Source: JAXMCK01 sp046349395 (GTDB lineage Bacteria > Pseudomonadota > Alphaproteobacteria > Geminicoccales > Geminicoccaceae). From it: DNA of 64,000 nt. Below, piece by piece: positions 34,194 to 43,068 of the stretch (the stretch's first letter is position 1; each line of letters starts with the position of its first letter). The stretch covers positions 98,781-162,780 of the forward strand of contig JAXMCK010000009.1 of the NCBI GenBank assembly GCA_046349395.1, in the 5' to 3' direction. A program made the translations under genes and the position numbers. The notes beneath the pieces are model-generated. The model saw nothing but the letters and a program-made list of their open reading frames with translations. It was not told where the DNA came from and did no database searches.

Positions 34194-35353
34194 TCGGCGT
34201 GCGGCCGTGGCCAAGCGCCGAGAGCAGGTTTCGGCGTCAGATCGGACGCGTAGAGACCTGTGTATGCCCAGATCCGCATCCACTCGGCGGCCCCGGGCAG
34301 CTTGTCGAGCAGGCGCTCGTAGTCGACAGTGATGAACCAGATCACGAAGAGATAGCCGTCCTCGCGCGCCGTGCGCACGAGATCCCCGAGGAATGCCGCC
34401 TGCAGCGCCTCGTCGCCCGGAAAACGCAGCCCGCTGTCGGCGAGGGTGACCTCGCGGGTCGTGTACCCGGTCTCGCAGACGGCGAGCGGCTTCGACGAGT
34501 AGCCTCTGACCCACTGCAGCGGCCCGCGCCACTGCTCCGGCGGTGGAGCGAGAGGCGGCGCCCCCCAGAAGACTCCGGCATCGCCGCCATAAGGATAGAA
34601 GCTGAGGCACAAGAAATCGCCGGCCTCCACGGCCGGCCGGACGAGGGCCGCCACGCGGGGCTCCAGCAGCGACTGCAGCACCATCTCGATACCGATGCCG
34701 ACCCCGGGATTGCGTTGCCGCAGGCGCTGCAGCGTGGCGAGGTACAGCCGCTCGAAGGCCGGCCAGCGCTCCGGACGGCGCAGCGCCATCTCGCTCATCT
34801 CGATGCCGATATTGACGTAGCGCGGCCGGAACAGGTCGATGTTCCGCTGCACGTAGCGGCCATAGGCCTCCATCACGAGCGGGTCGTCGAGCGGCCTGTC
34901 CGCGATGGCGTCCGGCAGCGGCACCGGCGCGTCCTCGCTGGCACCGCACGCGATTGCCAAGGTCTCCCGGTCCATGCCCGTCGGCGTGGTCGCGAGATAG
35001 ACGATGCGCCCCTGCGGCAGACGGCGTTTCACCTCCTGCCAGCTCGCCTCGAGCCAGGCCGGAAACGGCGCATCCGCCAGCATCTCGGCCCAGGGCAGGC
35101 ACTGGTCCATGTGGATGGCGAAGATGTCCGCCCGCTCGTCGATGATGGCGTGCACCCGGTCCTCGGCCTCGGTCGAGAGGTCGTAGGGAAAGGCGGTGAA
35201 GCCGAACAGCGGCTCGGCGGACGCCGGCCGGAGCGCAAGAACGACACCAGCGAGCATCACGGCGAGGGTCCGCAGCAGAGCCGCTCGGGCAGCAGTAACT
35301 CGGCGGGCCGGCACGTCGGCGCTCCTCGGGTGATGGATCGGATGGCAACACAT
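34190..35353 (-). CDS. Secreted glycoside-hydrolase-like protein
   Basis: A protein of up to 387 residues with an N-terminal signal sequence (LLRTLAVMLAGVVLALRPASA, cleaved before EPLFGF). The mature part looks like a TIM-barrel glycosidase: YVNIGIEMSEMALRRPERW could hold the acid/base residue and PLAVCETGYTTREVTLADSG the nucleophile Glu. Such enzymes in polysaccharide loci trim or release polymer, but the substrate is unknown. A GTG at 35314 is an alternative start that gives a more typical signal peptide. Confidence 0.6.
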   Translation of the reverse strand: MCCHPIHHPRSADVPARRVTAARAALLRTLAVMLAGVVLALRPASAEPLFGFTAFPYDLSTEAEDRVHAIIDERADIFAIHMDQCLPWAEMLADAPFPAWLEASWQEVKRRLPQGRIVYLATTPTGMDRETLAIACGASEDAPVPLPDAIADRPLDDPLVMEAYGRYVQRNIDLFRPRYVNIGIEMSEMALRRPERWPAFERLYLATLQRLRQRNPGVGIGIEMVLQSLLEPRVAALVRPAVEAGDFLCLSFYPYGGDAGVFWGAPPLAPPPEQWRGPLQWVRGYSSKPLAVCETGYTTREVTLADSGLRFPGDEALQAAFLGDLVRTAREDGYLFVIWFITVDYERLLDKLPGAAEWMRIWAYTGLYASDLTPKPALGAWPRPHAD

Positions 35354-35444
35354 GATGTCCGTTCCTGCGGCACCCTCAGGGGTATCCCTTCAAAATCAAG
35401 TACAACTGCGTGAAGATCGGCACGGCAGGCAAGGAAATCCGCCG

Positions 35445-36269
35445 GTGCGGAACGGGCGTCTCATCGAGCGATCACGGGCGATGCTGGCAGGCATCGGGCT
35501 GCTTCTCCTCGGTGCCGCCTGCGAGCAGCGCAGCGCCACGACGCAGATCGCGCCGCCGCCGCCGGGCGGGCCGGCCCTGCGCACCGGCACCATGCCCTAC
35601 CTCCTTCAGGTCAAGGACGTCTTCGACGTCAAGTTCTCCTACAATCCCGAGCTGGACGAGACGGTCGTCGTCCGACCCGACGGACGCATAGCGCTGGAGA
35701 TGATCGGCGAGATCGACGTCGTCGGCCTCAGTCCGGACGCGCTGCGGCAGGAGCTGGTTGCGCGATACGGACCGCTGCTGACCAAGCCCGACATCACGGT
35801 CATCGTGCGGGAGTTCCAGCCGGCGCACGTCTACGTCACGGGCCAGGTCGAGCAGCCGCAGGAGCTGGAGCTCGCCGCCGGTACCACCGCACTCCAGGCC
35901 ATTACCCGGGCCGGCGGGTTCAAGCCCGACGCCAAACCGACGAGCGTTATCCTCCTGCGCCAGATGGGGGATACCGAGTACCGGGTGGTGAAGCTGGACC
36001 TGGGCATCGCCAGCTTCGACGGCTCCAAGCCGCCGGTGATGGCCCGCCCCTGTGCCGCCACCACGGGCGGCTGCGATCTCCTCAACGCCCGTCGCTACGA
36101 GGGCGACGTCTTCCTCCAGCCCATGGACGTCCTGGTCGTGCCGCAGAGCGAGATCGCCACCGTGGCGCAGTTCTTCGAGCGCTATTTCAACAACATCATT
36201 CCCTTCTACTCCAATATCGGGCTCAGCTTCATCTACGACCTGCGAGGGAACGGCAATACGTTCGACTAG
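35445..36269 (+). CDS. Polysaccharide export lipoprotein, Wza/GumB-like
   Basis: A protein of about 274 residues. A lipoprotein signal with lipobox LGAAC is followed by a polysaccharide export (Poly_export) domain: YLLQVKDVFDVKFSYNPELD and VVRPDGRIALEMIGEIDV, then SLBB-like segments (VYVTGQVEQPQELELAAG, ALQAITRAGGFKPDA). It forms the outer-membrane channel. The GTG at 35445 is chosen because it has AAGGAA upstream and adds charged residues before the hydrophobic core; an ATG at 35481 would start directly with the core. Confidence 0.85.
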   Translation: MRNGRLIERSRAMLAGIGLLLLGAACEQRSATTQIAPPPPGGPALRTGTMPYLLQVKDVFDVKFSYNPELDETVVVRPDGRIALEMIGEIDVVGLSPDALRQELVARYGPLLTKPDITVIVREFQPAHVYVTGQVEQPQELELAAGTTALQAITRAGGFKPDAKPTSVILLRQMGDTEYRVVKLDLGIASFDGSKPPVMARPCAATTGGCDLLNARRYEGDVFLQPMDVLVVPQSEIATVAQFFERYFNNIIPFYSNIGLSFIYDLRGNGNTFD

Positions 36270-36284
36270 CCGCGATGGCTGCCG

Positions 36285-37583
36285 GTGAGCCTACCGGCGC
36301 GCCGCGCGCTCGTCGACATCGCGTGGGTGGGCGGCCCGAAGCTCGCCAACGGCCTCTGCACCGTCCTCTTCAGCCTGTGGCTGATCCAGGTGCTGGAGCC
36401 CGGCGCGTTCGGTCTCTTCAGCCTCGCCGTCACACTTCTCACCTTCTGCGACGCGGTCATCGGCGGCCCGCTCGATCTGGCGGCCCTGCGTCTGGCCCAG
36501 CTCCGGCGGGGGTCCGGAACCGTCGCCGCTCAAGTCGCAGCGCTCCTCACGAAGCTCGCCGTGGCGACGATCGCAGCGGGGCTCGCCTTCGCGATGGCGG
36601 GCGCCGGCGTCGGACCGTTGGCCGAGTTCGCCTCCCGACCCGGTGCTCTCGCCGCGACGGCGGTGGCCCTCCTCGGGCTCCTCACGCTGCGCAGCCTGCT
36701 CCTCCGCCTGCAGCTGTCCGGCCGCTTTCGCGCCTATGGCGCCGTCGATCTCGCCCATACGACCCTGCGCTACGGTGCCGGAGCGACGGTCGTCCTGCTG
36801 GCACACGCGACACCCTCGGCGCTGCTGGCCTGCTTCGCCGCGGCACCGCTCGTCCTGGTCGCCGGCACGGCACCCCGCCTGGGGCTCGGGTCAACGGATC
36901 GGGCGCTTCCCCGAGGTCAGGATCTCATCGACCTCGGCCACATGGCCGGCTGGCTGCTGCTCACGACGTGCCTCGGCCTGCTCATCGCCAAGCTCGACGT
37001 GCTGAGCCTCGCGACCTCGGCCTCCCTCGACCAGCTCGGCATCTATGCGGCGGGCCAGCTCATCGCCAGCGTGCCCGAGCTCCTGGGTGCCTATGTCGCC
37101 GTGGTGACCACCCCGATGCTGGACCGTTGGGCGCGCGCCCGCCGACTCGGCTCGAGCTTCCGATCGCTGCAGCTCGTCCTTCTGGCCGGTGCGGTGGCCG
37201 GCTGCCTCGTCGGGCTCCTGCTCCTGCGGCTCGTCGGCGACGTCCTGCTCCCCTCCGACTACGCCCGCGCCATCCCCGTGACCCTGATCCTCCTGCCCGG
37301 GGCCGCCGGCGCCTTCGCCGCCGTGCCGATCGCCCTGCCCCTCGTGCTGTTCCTGCGGCGTCGCCTGCTCTTCGGCATCGATCTCCTCCTCCTGCCCGTC
37401 ATCCTGGCCGCCTACTTGCTCGTCGTTCCCCGATTCGGAGTACCCGGTGCCGCCGCGGTTGCCTGTGGCACGACCCTGCTCCGATCCGGTATCGTCATCG
37501 CGGCGGCATGGCGGCTGGCAGTCTGGGACGGGTCCGACGAGCGCTTCCTCGATACCGATCGAGCCGGGCCGGATGGGGCCTGA
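36285..37583 (+). CDS. Lipid-linked oligosaccharide flippase, Wzx-like
   Basis: A protein of 432 residues with about twelve hydrophobic segments, beginning ALVDIAWVGGPKLANGLCTV and LEPGAFGLFSLAVTLL, typical of the polysaccharide biosynthesis/MATE-like family. It would flip undecaprenyl-linked repeat units across the inner membrane. The start codon is GTG, 15 bp after the export gene. Its last 11 bp overlap the methyltransferase start. Confidence 0.8.
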   Translation: MSLPARRALVDIAWVGGPKLANGLCTVLFSLWLIQVLEPGAFGLFSLAVTLLTFCDAVIGGPLDLAALRLAQLRRGSGTVAAQVAALLTKLAVATIAAGLAFAMAGAGVGPLAEFASRPGALAATAVALLGLLTLRSLLLRLQLSGRFRAYGAVDLAHTTLRYGAGATVVLLAHATPSALLACFAAAPLVLVAGTAPRLGLGSTDRALPRGQDLIDLGHMAGWLLLTTCLGLLIAKLDVLSLATSASLDQLGIYAAGQLIASVPELLGAYVAVVTTPMLDRWARARRLGSSFRSLQLVLLAGAVAGCLVGLLLLRLVGDVLLPSDYARAIPVTLILLPGAAGAFAAVPIALPLVLFLRRRLLFGIDLLLLPVILAAYLLVVPRFGVPGAAAVACGTTLLRSGIVIAAAWRLAVWDGSDERFLDTDRAGPDGA

Positions 37584-38475
37584 GCTGCCGGGCTTCGTCG
37601 TCTGCCCGCGGTGCCATGGCGCGCTGGAAGCGGTCGGTAGCGACGCGGCCTGCCGGTCCTGCTCCAGGATCTACCCGCGCGAGCCCGAGGGGCTCTGCCT
37701 CCTAGCGGATCCGAGCGACCGGTTCGACGACGAGGACGGCTGCGGCGATCACGCCAACGAGGAGCGCTCCAACGCCACCACCGCCCTGAGCTACTACCTG
37801 CCGAAGCTGCGGGATACGCTACCGCCCGGGGCCCGCGTCCTCTGCGCCGGCTGCGGCGTCGGCGTCGACGTCGACCTGCTGCGCGAAGCCGGCTACGACA
37901 CCTGGGGTGTGGACTGCGGCTCACGCGTGCGGCACTGGCCACAGCGCACCTGTCCGGACAATCTGCTCGTCGCCAACGTCAAGAACCTGCCCTTCGCGGA
38001 TCGCACCTTCGACTACGTCAAGACGGACTGCCTCCTACCGCATGTGGGCGTGGTCGGCGACTCGACCCGCCTCGGACCGGACTGGCAGGACGCCCGACGT
38101 GCCGTCGCCCGGGAGCTGCTGCGCGTCACCCGGCCCGGGGGCACCATCGTTCTGGCCAACCCGAACCGGCTCTGCCCGGCAGATCTGTTCCACAAGGGAC
38201 AGATGCGCGAGGGCGCCCTCGCGAGGTGGCATTGGCCTGGTGAGCGGTTCCTCCTCTCGCTCGGCGACTATAGGGAGCTGTTCCGAGCCGAGGGCGGTGC
38301 GAGCGCCGTCCGGGCCCTGCCGATCGCCGGCTACTGGGGCATGCATACGAAGCGGTCGCTGCCCGGCGGGCGGCTCCTCGTAGCGGCGGCCGATCTCGTC
38401 TTCAGCGTCGTCGGCGCTCCCGGCCTGCGCGCCAGCCCCCTCAACCCATGGCTGATGGTCGCCGTGCAGCGGTGA
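37573..38475 (+). CDS. SAM-dependent methyltransferase with N-terminal zinc-ribbon
   Basis: A protein of 300 residues. A short Trm112-like zinc-ribbon (CPRCHGAL and CRSCSRIYPRE) precedes a class I methyltransferase domain: VLCAGCGVGVDVDLLREAGY (SAM motif I), NLPFADRTFDYVKTDC (motif II) and LLRVTRPGGTIVLANPNR. It may methylate a sugar or a capping residue of the polysaccharide. It is coupled to the genes on both sides by overlaps of 11 and 4 bp. Confidence 0.8.
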   Translation: MGPELPGFVVCPRCHGALEAVGSDAACRSCSRIYPREPEGLCLLADPSDRFDDEDGCGDHANEERSNATTALSYYLPKLRDTLPPGARVLCAGCGVGVDVDLLREAGYDTWGVDCGSRVRHWPQRTCPDNLLVANVKNLPFADRTFDYVKTDCLLPHVGVVGDSTRLGPDWQDARRAVARELLRVTRPGGTIVLANPNRLCPADLFHKGQMREGALARWHWPGERFLLSLGDYRELFRAEGGASAVRALPIAGYWGMHTKRSLPGGRLLVAAADLVFSVVGAPGLRASPLNPWLMVAVQR

Positions 38476-39599
38476 GCGGCAGACGGCGACTCGGCATCTT
38501 CTGCGTCATGGCGGGTCGCGGTGCCGGCGGCCCCGAGACCTATGAGACCGAGATCGTCCGCCGCATCGGCGATCTCGACCGGCAGAGCGACCTCCACCTC
38601 TACTGTCTCAGCGCCGCGGCAGCGAAGGCCCTGCCGACCGGGCGGTCCGAAGGCGTCGAGCACCACGTCCTGCGCCCGGCCTTCCGGCCCGCCGCGATGA
38701 GCCTCACACTGCCCTGGCGCCTGCACCGCGACCGTATCGACCTCCTGCATGCCGCCTACATCCCCCCACCCTGGACCAGGGTGCCGCTCGTCTTCACGCT
38801 GCACTGTTCGAGCCCGTTCGTGCGTCCCGAGCTGTTTCCACCGGCCATCCGCGCCCGTCTGCTGGCCCTGATCGGCCTCGGCATGCGGCAGGCGCGCCGG
38901 GTTGTCTGCGTCTCCGAGGATGTGCGGCGGCACGCGCTCAAGCATTACGACGTTCCCGAGCAGCGCCTCGTCGTCGTCCATAACGGCGTCGGCGATCACT
39001 TCACGCCGACTCCGGAGGACATGCTGGCCCCGGCCCTGGCGCGGTACGGGATCCGCCGCCCCTACGTCCTGGCCGTCGGGCGGGCGGAGCCGCGCAAGAA
39101 CCTGGAGCGCGTGATCGCCGCCGCGGCACGGGTCCGGCGCCGGATGCCCGATCTCAGCTTGGTGCTCGCCGGGGCACCATCATGGGCCGAGCGCGGGCTG
39201 CAGGCCGCCCTCGCCGCGGAGGGCGGCAGCCACGGCAAGTGGGTCGGCTACGTGCCGAACCGTGAGATGCCGCTGCTGTACGGTGGGGCCGCGGTGTTCC
39301 TCTTCCCCTCGCTGTGGGAGGGGTTCGGGATTCCAGTGCTCGAAGCCATGGCGTGTGGAACGCCGGTGATCACGTCCGACGGCTCCTCTCTGCCTGAGGT
39401 CGCCGGCGACGCGGCCCTCCTCGTCGATCCGACCGATACCGAAGCGATCGCGCAGGCCCTGGACCGGGTTCTCTCGGACCCGGCACTCGCAGCGACCCTG
39501 CACGAGCGCGGACGTCGGCAGGCGGCCCGATTTTCGTGGCAGCGCACCGCGGTCGAGACGCTCGCGGTGTACGAGCAGGCGCTGGGCACGACGGCATGA
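38472..39599 (+). CDS. Glycosyltransferase family 4 (GT-B fold)
   Basis: A protein of 375 residues with GT4 landmarks: GRGAGGPETYETEIV near the N-terminus, RRVVCVSEDVRRHALKHYDV, VLAVGRAEPRKNLERVIAA and the nucleotide-sugar EX7E motif LWEGFGIPVLEAMACGTPV. The GTG start overlaps the methyltransferase stop (GTGA). It transfers a sugar from an activated donor, likely retaining; the donor is unknown. Confidence 0.88.
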   Translation: MSGRRRLGIFCVMAGRGAGGPETYETEIVRRIGDLDRQSDLHLYCLSAAAAKALPTGRSEGVEHHVLRPAFRPAAMSLTLPWRLHRDRIDLLHAAYIPPPWTRVPLVFTLHCSSPFVRPELFPPAIRARLLALIGLGMRQARRVVCVSEDVRRHALKHYDVPEQRLVVVHNGVGDHFTPTPEDMLAPALARYGIRRPYVLAVGRAEPRKNLERVIAAAARVRRRMPDLSLVLAGAPSWAERGLQAALAAEGGSHGKWVGYVPNREMPLLYGGAAVFLFPSLWEGFGIPVLEAMACGTPVITSDGSSLPEVAGDAALLVDPTDTEAIAQALDRVLSDPALAATLHERGRRQAARFSWQRTAVETLAVYEQALGTTA

Positions 39600-40369
39600 G
39601 CGAGCTCTATCACTTCTCGGTCGACGACGTGCTCGACGGTCTGCTGGAGATCGAGGCGGGACGCCCCGTGCCGCAGGTCCCTCTGGCAGCGTTTCTGGAC
39701 GAGCAGCACCAAGCCTGCGGTCTGGCCGCCGACCTGTACCTTTTCCTGCGGCGCTCCCCTGACGGCCGTGGTCTCGCCGACCTCGGCGGCCCCGCCGTCG
39801 AATGGGCCCGCCAGCGGACCTGGCTGTGCTTCGGCCCGCATGCCGCCGACTACGAGACTGCACCCTACGGCCAAGACCCCGATGCGGTCGCTGCAACCCT
39901 TGAGGCGCTGTTCGCCCAGATCTCACGCCTCGTGCCGGCGGCGCAGCGGAGCGCTTGGCTGCGGCTCCACTACTTCTCCGAGTGCTACGGTCAGGCCGAT
40001 CTGCTGCGCGCGAACGGCGTCGACACGCTCCTGCTGACCGACAAGCCCGCCGTCGCCTACCACCTGCCGGAGGTCCGGCGTCTGCAACTCGGCGCCGAGG
40101 ACCGGGTGCACCATTGCGGGCTCACCCTGCAGCGGTCGCATCTGCGGTTGGAGACGCTGGTCGCCGAGGGCGAGACGGAGAGCGGCATTCGCCGGCGCCT
40201 GGACGGCATCCTCGACCGCCGGGGACTGGTGGTGCTCTTCACCCACGAGGTCGACCTCGCGCATGAGGAGGTCAGGCGAGCGGGGACCGTCGCGCTCCGC
40301 CACCTCCGGGACCGCGGCGTCACCCCGGTTCAGTCCGAACCGCTGTGCAGGGTCCCCTCGACCCAGTGA
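39596..40369 (+). CDS. Putative polysaccharide deacetylase-like protein
   Basis: A protein of 257 residues. FSVDDVLDG near the N-terminus could be the metal-binding Asp pair of NodB-like deacetylases, and LRLHYFSECYGQADLL and LVVLFTHEVDL carry further possible ligands. The overall pattern is only loosely like the family, so the assignment is tentative. The start overlaps the preceding stop (ATGA). The 3' end overlaps the convergent epimerase gene by 40 bp. Confidence 0.5.
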   Translation: MSELYHFSVDDVLDGLLEIEAGRPVPQVPLAAFLDEQHQACGLAADLYLFLRRSPDGRGLADLGGPAVEWARQRTWLCFGPHAADYETAPYGQDPDAVAATLEALFAQISRLVPAAQRSAWLRLHYFSECYGQADLLRANGVDTLLLTDKPAVAYHLPEVRRLQLGAEDRVHHCGLTLQRSHLRLETLVAEGETESGIRRRLDGILDRRGLVVLFTHEVDLAHEEVRRAGTVALRHLRDRGVTPVQSEPLCRVPSTQ

Positions 40370-41334
40370 TACACGTCTTCCAGCCCGGCGCGGAGGCCGA
40401 TGCGCGGCTGCCACCCCAGAACCTCGCGCGCCTTGCCGTAGTCGGCGCAGCGTCCGCGATCCCCCTCCGGCCGGCTGGTGTCGTAGACGATCGGGATCGG
40501 CTTGCCCGAGATCGCCACCACCGTCTCGGCGACCTCGCGGATCGATGTGCACCGGTCGGGGCCGATCTGGATCGGGCCGGCGCCGAGGCCCCCCTCCATC
40601 GCCGCCACGATCCCGTCGACCACGTCCTCGACATGGACGAAGGCGCGGCCCTGGGCGCCGCTGCCCCAGACGACGAAGGGCTCGGCCGGCCACGCCACGG
40701 CGCGACGCACCAGGGCCGGGATCACTTGGCTCCGCTTCGGGTCGATGTCGCAGGGGCTGCCGTACACGTTGTGCAGCACGGGCAGCGCCACCGGAATGCC
40801 CATCTCGCTGGCCATGAGCTCGGCCTCATAGATGCCCATGAGCTTGCTCCAGCCATAGGCCGACTCCGGCTGCGCCGGGTAGAGGTCCGCCTCCACGAGC
40901 GGCGGCGCGTCGACCCCCGTCTGCTTCGAGGCCGGAAAGCTGCACGCGGTGCCGACATAGACATAGCCCGTCAGATGCTTCGCCCGTGCGACACTCGCCA
41001 CCGTGTTGCTGTTGATCAGGATGTTCTGCCGGAAGAGGAAGCCCTGGTTGGCGAAGACGAAGCCGATGCCTGCCACGATGTCGGCGAGGTGGATCACCGT
41101 CCCGACCGCCGGCAGCAGGTCGTCGAGCATGCCCGGCACGGCGAGGTCGCGGCGGTGGAAGTCGCGATCGAGGTTGATCACCGGCCGCCCACTGTCGTCG
41201 GTGAGATAGTCGAGGCGGCCCCGCCAGAGATTGTCGACCACCAGCACGCGACGACCCAGAGCGACGAGACGACGGACGAGACGAGAGCCGATCATACCGG
41301 CACCGCCTGTCACGAGAATTGCAGCTTCGGGCAT
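40330..41334 (-). CDS. NAD-dependent epimerase, GDP-mannose epimerase/GDP-fucose synthase-like
   Basis: An extended SDR of 334 residues: ILVTGGAGMIGSRLVRRLV (NAD site), TVIHLADIVAGIGF, VYVGTACSFP (catalytic Ser-equivalent region with Cys) and YGWSKLMGIYEAEL (Tyr-x-x-x-Lys). FVHVEDVVDGI is also typical. The Cys and the YGWSK context recall GDP-L-fucose synthase and GDP-mannose 3,5-epimerase. It converges with the deacetylase-like gene. Confidence 0.78.
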   Translation of the reverse strand: MPEAAILVTGGAGMIGSRLVRRLVALGRRVLVVDNLWRGRLDYLTDDSGRPVINLDRDFHRRDLAVPGMLDDLLPAVGTVIHLADIVAGIGFVFANQGFLFRQNILINSNTVASVARAKHLTGYVYVGTACSFPASKQTGVDAPPLVEADLYPAQPESAYGWSKLMGIYEAELMASEMGIPVALPVLHNVYGSPCDIDPKRSQVIPALVRRAVAWPAEPFVVWGSGAQGRAFVHVEDVVDGIVAAMEGGLGAGPIQIGPDRCTSIREVAETVVAISGKPIPIVYDTSRPEGDRGRCADYGKAREVLGWQPRIGLRAGLEDVYHWVEGTLHSGSD

Positions 41335-41417
41335 GTCGATCTCATCGCCACGACGACTCCGGAGCTATATGACCATTCGGTAACGTCGCCAATGAGCGAA
41401 CGGGGACACCGAAGACC

Positions 41418-41924
41418 ATGCGCATCCGTGCCATCGCGGGTTCCATCACCGCTTTTCTAGCCCCGACGGTCGCGACCGCAGGCGGGACGACGGCGATCGA
41501 CCTGCAGAACCTAACCTGCAGTGCCGCCGGCAGCGTCGCAGAAGCGGCGGGACCGACCCCGGGCAGCCGCGGCATCGAATGGCGCGTGACCTATGACGGC
41601 AACTGGGCGCTGTGCGAGGGGCCGCTGCCCGAGGCTGCCGCCGCCTCCGGCCTGTCGTTCATGGTGCGCAGCGACAAGGCGGACATGCTCCTCGTGCGCG
41701 TGAGCGAGGACAGCGGCGAAGCCTTCTTCGCGCTCGTGCCCGTGACGACGGCATGGACCGCGCTGCGCCTCGTCTGGCGCCAGTTCGGTCCCGATCCGGC
41801 GACGCCGGGGGACGGCGTGCTGGCGCCGGATAGCCTCGTCTCGTTCCTGATCGGCGAGGGGGCCGGTGCCGAGGGGGCGATCGGCTCGCGCACAATCTGG
41901 CTCGCCGACTCCGCCCTCGACTAA
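41418..41924 (+). CDS. Secreted protein of unknown function
   Basis: A protein of 168 residues with a signal peptide (IRAIAGSITAFLAPTVATA, cleaved before GGTTA). The mature part is predicted to be beta-rich and looks like a small sandwich domain (IEWRVTYDGNWALCEGPL; GLSFMVRSDKADMLLVRVSE). I do not recognise a family with confidence; a carbohydrate-binding role is possible from the context. It is followed 10 bp later by a glycosyltransferase gene. Confidence 0.6.
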   Translation: MRIRAIAGSITAFLAPTVATAGGTTAIDLQNLTCSAAGSVAEAAGPTPGSRGIEWRVTYDGNWALCEGPLPEAAAASGLSFMVRSDKADMLLVRVSEDSGEAFFALVPVTTAWTALRLVWRQFGPDPATPGDGVLAPDSLVSFLIGEGAGAEGAIGSRTIWLADSALD

Positions 41925-41934
41925 CAGCCAGCCC

Positions 41935-43068
41935 GTGAACGTCCTCTATCTGGCCCGCACCTGGCAGTTCGGCGGCTCGTCCACGATCATCCTGAGCCTC
42001 ATCCGTCATCTGCCCGAGCACGGCGTCCGGGTGCTGTTCGCGCCTTACGAATCCGGCACGGAAGCCGATCGCGAGTTCACCGGCATGGCGAGCGCCGCCG
42101 GCGCCACGATCCTCGACACGGCCATGCCCTGGCAGGGTTGGACGTCCTGGCCGGCAGCCCGGGCCTGCCTCAAGCGTGTTTGCAACGAGCACCGGATCGA
42201 TGTCGTGCACAGCCACGAGAACCTGTCGACGACGATCGTGGGCCTCGGGCCGAAGCTGCGTCCGCGCATCGCCACGGCCTATGGCTGGTGGGAGCGGGAC
42301 CTCAAGCTGAAGGCCTTCTTCGCCATCGAGCGGCGGCTCGCGTTGCCGCGCTTCGATCGCGTGCTGACTGTCGCCGACTCGCTCCGCCGGCGGATCGTCG
42401 CCGCGGGAACCGCGCCGGAGCGCGTCGAGGTGGTCCGCACCGGCATCGACCTCCCGCGGCTGCCGGACCCGGACGAGAGAGCCGCGTTGCGGGCGCTGTT
42501 CGGCATTCCTCCGAGCGCCCTGGTGATCGGTGTCGTCGGGCGTCTGGCCCCCGAGAAGGGCCATGGCGTCCTGCTCCAGGCGCTATCCGGATTGGTGGCG
42601 AACCGCCCGGATCTGTTCCTCCTGGTCGCGGGCTCCGGCCCGAGCCGACCGGAGATCGAGGCACGCGTCGCGGCCCTGGGTCTCGACCGGCAGGTGCGTC
42701 TCGCCGGGTTCGTCCCGGAGACTCGCGACGCCTACGCCGCGATGGACCTGTTCGCCCTGCCGTCGATCCTGCCGGAAGGGTTTCCGACGGTGGTGATCGA
42801 AGCCCAGGCCATGAGCCTACCGGTCGTCGCGACCGACATCGGGGGAACGGGCGAGACCCTGCTGCCGGGCACCACCGGCGTGCTGGTCGAGCCCCGGTCC
42901 GTCGAGGCCCTGCGCGCGGCGCTGGCACGGCTGGTCTCTGATCCCGACCTCATGACCCGGATGGGCGCTTCTGGACGGGCGTACGTGGCACGCCTCACGG
43001 TGCCGTCGATGGTCGGCAAGGTGGCGACCGCCTACGCCACGGTCGCTACGCCACGGCCGGCGCGCTGA
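41935..43068 (+). CDS. Glycosyltransferase family 4
   Basis: A protein of 377 residues. VNVLYLARTWQFGGSSTII at the N-terminus, VVHSHENLSTTIVGLG, GVVGRLAPEKGHGVLLQALS and the EX7E-like PEGFPTVVIEAQAMSLPVV are typical of GT4. The GTG at 41935 places the GT-B N-terminal strand correctly; the frame extends upstream only into the previous gene. Its 3' end overlaps the convergent polymerase gene by 23 bp. Confidence 0.88.
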   Translation: MNVLYLARTWQFGGSSTIILSLIRHLPEHGVRVLFAPYESGTEADREFTGMASAAGATILDTAMPWQGWTSWPAARACLKRVCNEHRIDVVHSHENLSTTIVGLGPKLRPRIATAYGWWERDLKLKAFFAIERRLALPRFDRVLTVADSLRRRIVAAGTAPERVEVVRTGIDLPRLPDPDERAALRALFGIPPSALVIGVVGRLAPEKGHGVLLQALSGLVANRPDLFLLVAGSGPSRPEIEARVAALGLDRQVRLAGFVPETRDAYAAMDLFALPSILPEGFPTVVIEAQAMSLPVVATDIGGTGETLLPGTTGVLVEPRSVEALRAALARLVSDPDLMTRMGASGRAYVARLTVPSMVGKVATAYATVATPRPAR

